From Carposina sasakii (lineage: Eukaryota > Arthropoda > Insecta > Lepidoptera > Carposinidae), in the NCBI GenBank assembly GCA_014607495.2, contig CP053152.1, positions 9,841,899 through 9,905,898 on the forward strand: a stretch of DNA of 64,000 bases. The letters are read 5' to 3'. The notes under the pieces are model-generated. The model searched no databases, was not told where the DNA came from, and was given only the letters and a program-made list of their open reading frames with translations. This document shows positions 58,597 to 64,000 of the stretch, in pieces; the stretch's first letter is position 1; each line of letters begins with the position of its first letter. The position numbers and the translations under genes were made by a program.

Positions 58597-59334
58597 ACGC
58601 ACCTTGCTTAGGACTCAAATTTAGTATACACTTGCGGCCCTTTTCGGAGACATTTAGTCCTGCTTGCACCCAAGTCCTTGGTTTACGGTCAGTGTCTAAA
58701 AATCGGATTTTTACTGACCCGCGGATAATGAGGGATTAAGTGCTTTGGTGCAAGCGGACCTTAGTGATAGTTATGCAATTACGATTATGTTCCACCAAAT
58801 AATGGTAAGTAGCGAAATTGTTGGACAAACAAATCAATCTGAATCTGCTAGGGTCGTTTTAAATCGACGAAACATAAATGCTTTCGATACTATGATAATA
58901 ACATTATGTTTTTTAAATGCTAAAATAACATAAGGTTGGTCGACGCAATTTTACACAGTCTAGGAAGATTTGGGTCAACTGCAAGTAGGCATGTAATACA
59001 TTCGCTGCACATAATGACGTTTCGCCAATTTAAACTATCCTTGAATATTTATATATCGAGAATTTTCACACGCATTTCAGTGTAATGTCGACCTATGTAC
59101 TTGAAGCAATAACTTTAGATAAGCACTTTAACGAGCCCAATGTGCCTAATTGGTTAGAACCACGGCGAGAAAACTGAGCGGTAGTAACACTTATTTTGAT
59201 AGGGTTTTAAGAATATCAAAAAGTGCAAATAATAAGATAAAAATATGTAGAAATCGTTAACTTCGTTCATCAAAGGTAACAAAAATACAGTCGCGGCAAT
59301 TTACGGCTGTAAAGATCTATACTGATTCGGGGCT
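58597..59334. other. 3' flank of ERP44
   Basis: The 3' UTR must begin here; no canonical AATAAA was fixed with confidence close to the stop. No other feature. Confidence 0.4.
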
Positions 59335-59490
59335 TCACTAGAGTACATCAGCTGCATCTCTGCCCGCGCCTGTAAGAGTCGACTAAGGAACTGTGGCATT
59401 CTCTCAAGCGATAAGTTGGCAACTTCTCACTGATGACATCTATCCATGCTATGCTTTAGCAGGGACGTGCAGCCACCATTACGTGGCTAA
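59335..59490 (+). repeat. Dispersed repeat family L, copy 3
   Basis: CAGCTGCATCTCTGCCCGCG and TAAGAGTCGACTAAGGAACT correspond to the copy at 22765-22850 with many changes. Confidence 0.45.
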
Positions 59491-62279
59491 GGGATATACT
59501 TAATGTTTCTGAAGTTCTCGCTAACCCATTTCGTGCGAAACACGTCGCAAGCGCACATATTCGGTGCGCGTGGGTGAAGAACGAAACCGAGGGTGGAACT
59601 GCGCATGACACGACTAACTTTGCAGCTGCAAAAATCCGCCACTATTACTGTAAACAGAACAGTTTCATAGATTATCTAGGACATGAAGTGGTTTTGCTGA
59701 TTATTAATTACATTATAAGGGGAAAAGCCAGTGGTTTTCACAGTTTACTTGCATATTCTAAATATTTAGGACCTATTCCTGATTGATTTGTTTGAGTATT
59801 ACTGGAATTGCCGCGCGAGGTAACCCTTAACACGTTTGTTTTTTTCCACACACTTTTTTGTTTTTTATTTCTATAATATTGTTTAGTATAATTTGTTTTG
59901 CATTTATTAATAGAGGCCTGATTCGTATGACAAGAAATGGACTTGAACAAAGTTGAAAATGTTAATGTCTCATAAAACTTTTTAATACTTCTATATTAAA
60001 TTTTACATGTCTTGCTTTCTATAAAGTAATCAGTATATTTATTATCTTTATAAAATGTATACAATCTAATCTAAAATTTTGTTACAAAAATACTCACCCC
60101 TTTCCAAATTCTTAAGATCTTTATTATTTTATTTTTAGCTGTTGTACCATTACTGGTATGAAAATAGATAAAACTATTTAAATTCGGCCATTTTGGCTTA
60201 TGAGGTTAAGATTGAACTACAATCCACACCATGATATTTATTATTTCCGTTAAGAGACTTGTACACAAAAAAATTATACAGATATAGTTAAACCTTTAAA
60301 TTAAAAGGAACTGCAATTTATAAAACATTGCAATAAAGTTCGAGTAGTCTGTTGGATGAATACACTTACAATTAATTTATACCAGCCTACGAACTGCTAT
60401 GAATCTAAATGAAAGTACGCCTCATTGATCGCCATATTGTGTTATAGTAAACCTAATAGTTATTAGTTATTTAATTCATAAATAGTGAATTTGTTTGCAT
60501 TATTATCTATATGATCCCTTTCAGTGTGTATTTTGTCGAACATAGATTTGTTTTATGTTATATCGTCGGGTCTGACTCAAGACTAAGGGCCGATTTTCCC
60601 AACGCGGCAACGGTCAGATAGTCTGTCTATAGATTAAAATTGGTGGCGTCTTTCTCTAAAGCATAATCAAGATTCACTTTAATATGGACAGTTAACACAT
60701 TAACTTTATCCCTTTGATAGGCTATTTGACCACCGGAAAAATCGACGCTAAGTAACATTGCTATCTATTGATATTCGAAAATGACGTGATCAAGTCTCAC
60801 TGCTATTGGAGGATGACGAATGCAAAGCGATTTTACTTTATCAAAGCCCACAGGACTTAATAACCTCTGAAATGATAATGATGTTCAAAATATATTAAAG
60901 TCTCCGATATCGTGAATCTAAATTAACATTTAAGAATAAGTATGTAATGTTTAGCACTAAGCAAAACACTTAAGTTATTTATAAAATCTATAGTTACTAT
61001 CTGTATCCCCGTGAATACTGGCGTTGATAATAAAATTTTAAGGTTTTTAAATAAATGGAGTCCAGTTTTAAAAATTCATGTCGCTTTATTGTATTTTTAT
61101 CTTGTTTTACATACTACATAGTATTGCTTATTTCAAATACATGCTAAGTACTTTCTTGAGTCTGCGATTGCGTTTATTATGAATTAATATCTTATTTTTA
61201 TTGTAAAAGAAGATGATTACCAAAAGATTTTGCATTTTAATAGTAAGTATATTTTGTTTACTTTATAAATTATCGAATTATAATGATTGAATTGTAAATG
61301 TGGTACTAAGTAATTATTGTCTGCTTAATGATTTTTATATCAATATCCTTAGCTATTTATATATTTACAGTATGTAAATTGTAACTTAAAAATTTATACA
61401 AAACGGGAATTATGTATATGTATTTAAATACGTTATGATTTATGATTCCGATGAATATGAGGAGAAAAATCCCCACAAAATTCTTCGTATAAGCATGTAA
61501 TATTTAGCACAAGCATTCTCCTAAAATACTTATAGAATAGCGAATCTCGCAGCAGAGAAAAAGTGCAATTTGGTTCGCGAAGCCCGGAAGAACGTCTTTT
61601 AAGTATGATGATAATAAGTAATTATTGTGTCGTCTCTTTCTCTCACGTCAAATCTGAGCGGGCTTGCTGGAGGGGGCGGGAGTTGCTTGACAGAATCGTA
61701 TGAAGTTTGCATGCTTAGCAAGTACTTATGTCATCGAGCCGAACACTTCCAGTTTCGCATTCTATGCTTGCAGCAACATTTTTATTTTAGGCAAGGAAAG
61801 CAGTTATGTAACTCCATTATTGAAGTACCTACTAGGAGCCGTACCCAAAAGTTTGAAACTGTTATTCAATGTTAAATCAGAAACATCTCCAGTATCTAGT
61901 TATCGTTCTTTGGCAGATTGTTTGTTGCCATACAAATTACTATCCTTGGTATGTTAGTTAAAGAGATACAAAAGTGCATGATAGGTAGTTTTTTCTATTT
62001 TTAGCAGGGAAGAAAGAAAGGATATTAGGGATAGGCAAAGGGCGTCGATGACCTATCTGCCGTTGTTCTTTTAATCTATATATTATTTATAATTCGCTAA
62101 CTAGGTTTTTGTATATTGGCTATCCGCGAAATACCTGTAAATTACATAAAATAAAATACATTCCTCAGACCTCTGAATTTCTATTGTATAATTGTACAAG
62201 AATATGTATTGTGACGTGTGTTGTAATAAATTTTTCGACCTTATAATTTAATGATTTTTAATTATGATTAGGCACTCTA
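59491..62279. other. Intergenic, mostly unrecognised
   Basis: At 60590-60755 a segment starts GGGCCGATTTTCCC and ends near ACCGGAAAAATCGACGCTAA, like a MITE with GGGCCGATTTT ends, but the pairing is weak. Open frames of 70-85 residues at 59574, 59738, 61627 and 61700 carry no recognised domain. Confidence 0.4.
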
Positions 62280-62469
62280 TGACTGCCGGTGATATTTCAG
62301 CGTCATAGCGTGCTATTTCAGCCCCCCACCCAGGTAAATTATTACAAATGTGGGTAGTAAATATTTCTCACCAACTGTTGGGTTTTGTTCTACGCGTAAT
62401 TTAACATTTTATATTTCGGGTAGTTCTACCGCTTGCAATACCTTTTACCCAACCGATCTCCCTTCCTTT

Positions 62470-62625
62470 TTACCCCCCGACGCAAAAACGACGGGGTGTT
62501 ATAAATTTGACGTGTTTCTCTCTCTGTGTGTGTAAATGTGTATGTGTCTGTCTGTGGCATCGTAGCTCCCAAACGGATGATCCGATTTTAATGCGGTTTT
62601 TTTCCCGCATGTGCACGGCACACTA
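62470..62625 (+). repeat. Common dispersed repeat with GT-rich centre
   Basis: CCCCCCGACGCAAAAACGAC and then a CTCTCTGTGTGTG run and TGTCTGTGGCATCGTAGCTC. This block is a familiar lepidopteran repeat; its class is not known to me. Confidence 0.55.
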
Positions 62626-63128
62626 CAGCCTCTTCTCTCGCTGACCGTTGATGAGAGTAGACGTGCAGAGATATTCTGCACTCGCCGCTAAGATCCGCTA
62701 CCGCACCGCGCGACGTTGAGACATTGTTTGTGCAAATTGAATTAATCTTCGAACTATTTACCGCCTACTGAGTGAGACGAGCGATCCTGGTAGAACCCTG
62801 CAGGGAAGGAGACTGGACTCGGGAGAGAATCGGGTCAATGCACGTGCTTTTTCTTCTAAGTCTTCTTTCTTCGTCCTCTATTGCTGTAGGGAATTGCAAG
62901 TGTGTTTTTGTTCGGTAGAAACAATAGTAGCAACTCGCAAAATACAGTCCACTAATATCACCAGCGCACACTAGCCTAACAGAACCCGCTATTCTTTTCC
63001 CGCCACTCTACTGGGCGGACCTTAGTAGTCGCTTTATCGTCGCGAACTACAGGGTGATGCGGTAAATAAAAGCCTGAGGAGTCACCTGCCTCAGGTAAAG
63101 TGAGGGTGAGAATACCTGTACTTAGGTA
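62626..63128. other. Intergenic, nothing recognised
   Basis: A moderately GC-rich stretch with no supported gene. Confidence 0.4.
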
Positions 63129-63820
63129 TTCACGAATAATAATAATAAGCCCGCAGGGCAGCTTGTGGCGAGCTGTTAGGAGGTAGCGTTCCCACGGACC
63201 TGAAGTACTCCCGGGGGAAGACCCTGTTCCTCATCTCCGGCGCCGGAGTGAGGTCTGACGAGGAACAGTTCCCCCCACCTCTGGCTTGCTTTCGCCGGCC
63301 GGGCAGAGTGGAGTCGCGAGAGCTATAACAGCTCGAGAGTGGACGTGCCCGTCAGTAAGTGGCGAGTTGGCTTTGGTTTAAAGTCCAGGGGCACCCCTCC
63401 ACCCTAGCCGCTCACCAAATGTTGCCCCCTTTATCGCTCCATGCGTGCGGCCGTTTCAGGGGGCCCGCATGAAATGAGTCGGCGGGTCACCGCCGCCACC
63501 AAACAATTATGAGACTTGGTTGTAATGGCAGGCGTCCGTTAGTCTCCTTCAATAGGCCAGTTACCCAACCCCACCCAACATTTAGCCCCATAGCCCATGA
63601 CCTTTGTTTCCATCGCATGACATAGATCTGCACTCCAATAGTCTTACACATGGCGGGGACCATCGCCGGGTGTATCATATTGTGCGGTCGGCGATGGTAT
63701 CCGCCATGTGTAGGTATCCCACACCATATTAAAGTTCTCTAAAAAGGGCCTCAACCTAACCTAACCTAACCTAACCGGGACTCTGTAGTCCCGAGAATTT
63801 AAACAGAGATACAATAATAA
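63129..63820 (-). mobile_element. 700-bp repeat B (inverted partner of 34322-35017)
   Basis: It reads in reverse through the same blocks as repeat A: (AAT)n and GCCCGCAGGGCAGCTTGTGG at the left, GGGACTCTGTAGTCCCGAGA and TTTAAACAGAGATACAATAA at the right. It differs from A mainly by a TTAGG run at 63753-63776. Confidence 0.8.
63753..63776 (-). repeat. Interstitial TTAGG tract
   Basis: Nearly five units of CCTAA (TTAGG on the minus strand), the canonical insect telomere repeat, inside repeat B. It is too short to be a telomere. Confidence 0.85.
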
Positions 63821-64000
63821 TATAATATTATCTAATTTATCGCATTAGGGGAACCTGTAATGATAAACATTAGTTATGTGTGTGTAAATAAATAAATATT
63901 TAATTTTAAGTGCGGGATTATTAGAGAATTATCTCTAGAAGTAAAAAGCGTTTATAAGCGGTTTTATATGAATTGCCTAAATTCTGGGGGTCTTGTTTAA
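63821..64000. other. Intergenic, nothing recognised
   Basis: AT-rich window edge. Confidence 0.5.

Noticed and set aside
61627..61957. Two overlapping open frames of 82 and 85 residues
   Set aside because: No domain, and the frames compete with each other over the same AT-rich bases.
63753..63776. A telomere end
   Set aside because: Fewer than five TTAGG units, inside a dispersed repeat, with ordinary sequence continuing on both sides.

Overview
This window is nuclear DNA from an insect, most likely a moth or butterfly (Lepidoptera). The sequence is AT-rich and the genes have spliceosomal introns. The repeats are of the kinds common in lepidopteran genomes: tRNA-derived SINEs, LINE fragments, TTAA- and TAA-flanked MITEs, and a short TTAGG tract, the insect telomere unit. 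The order is inferred from these repeats and from protein resemblance; the species is not identified.

Layout. Bases 1 to about 35,700 contain no gene I can support. They hold a patchwork of mobile elements: a hAT-type MITE with a perfect 8-bp duplication (478-692), a pogo-like element with a decayed transposase (6919-8277), foldback elements (5983-6103, 12099-12323, 21501-21800), a 1.2-kb minisatellite (15640-16860), a SINE with a perfect 12-bp duplication (25192-25531), and a 6.6-kb nested structure (26199-32865) with a broken CR1/Jockey-group LINE inside the ends of a DNA transposon. A GC-rich block at 2351-2760 may be the promoter and first exon of a minus-strand gene lying left of the window.

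Bases 35,800 to 58,600 are the gene-bearing part. Four genes are supported: POLD1 (+, single exon, 38147-41407), a PLEKHA3/FAPP1-like PI4P-binding protein (-, five exons, 42031-43234), a secreted GPI-anchored Ly6/uPAR-domain protein (-, three exons, 51044-52037), and ERP44, an ER-resident thioredoxin-family chaperone ending in RDEL (+, seven exons, 53865-58596). POLD1 and PLEKHA3 converge; the Ly6 gene and ERP44 diverge. They do not form one pathway. PLEKHA3 and ERP44 both relate to secretory traffic, but their adjacency is probably incidental.

The most unusual signal is an A-tailed retroposon of about 400 bp. I find nine full or partial copies between 35.8 and 53.8 kb and none elsewhere in the window. 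A copy lies 78-260 bp upstream of the start codon of all four genes, always in the sense orientation of the gene with its A-tail facing the start codon. Three of the four sites carry head-to-tail tandem copies. The 5' end of intact copies has a perfect E2F-type core, GGCGGGAAA, and POLD1 has its own E2F-type site 36 bp upstream of its start codon.

Between PLEKHA3 and the Ly6 gene, an RNase H-bearing LINE is split by a 2.9-kb hAT element (45192-48129) that itself carries further repeats. From 58.6 kb to the end there are only repeat fragments. These include an inverted partner (63129-63820) of the element at 34322-35017, so the four genes lie between two inverted copies of the same repeat.
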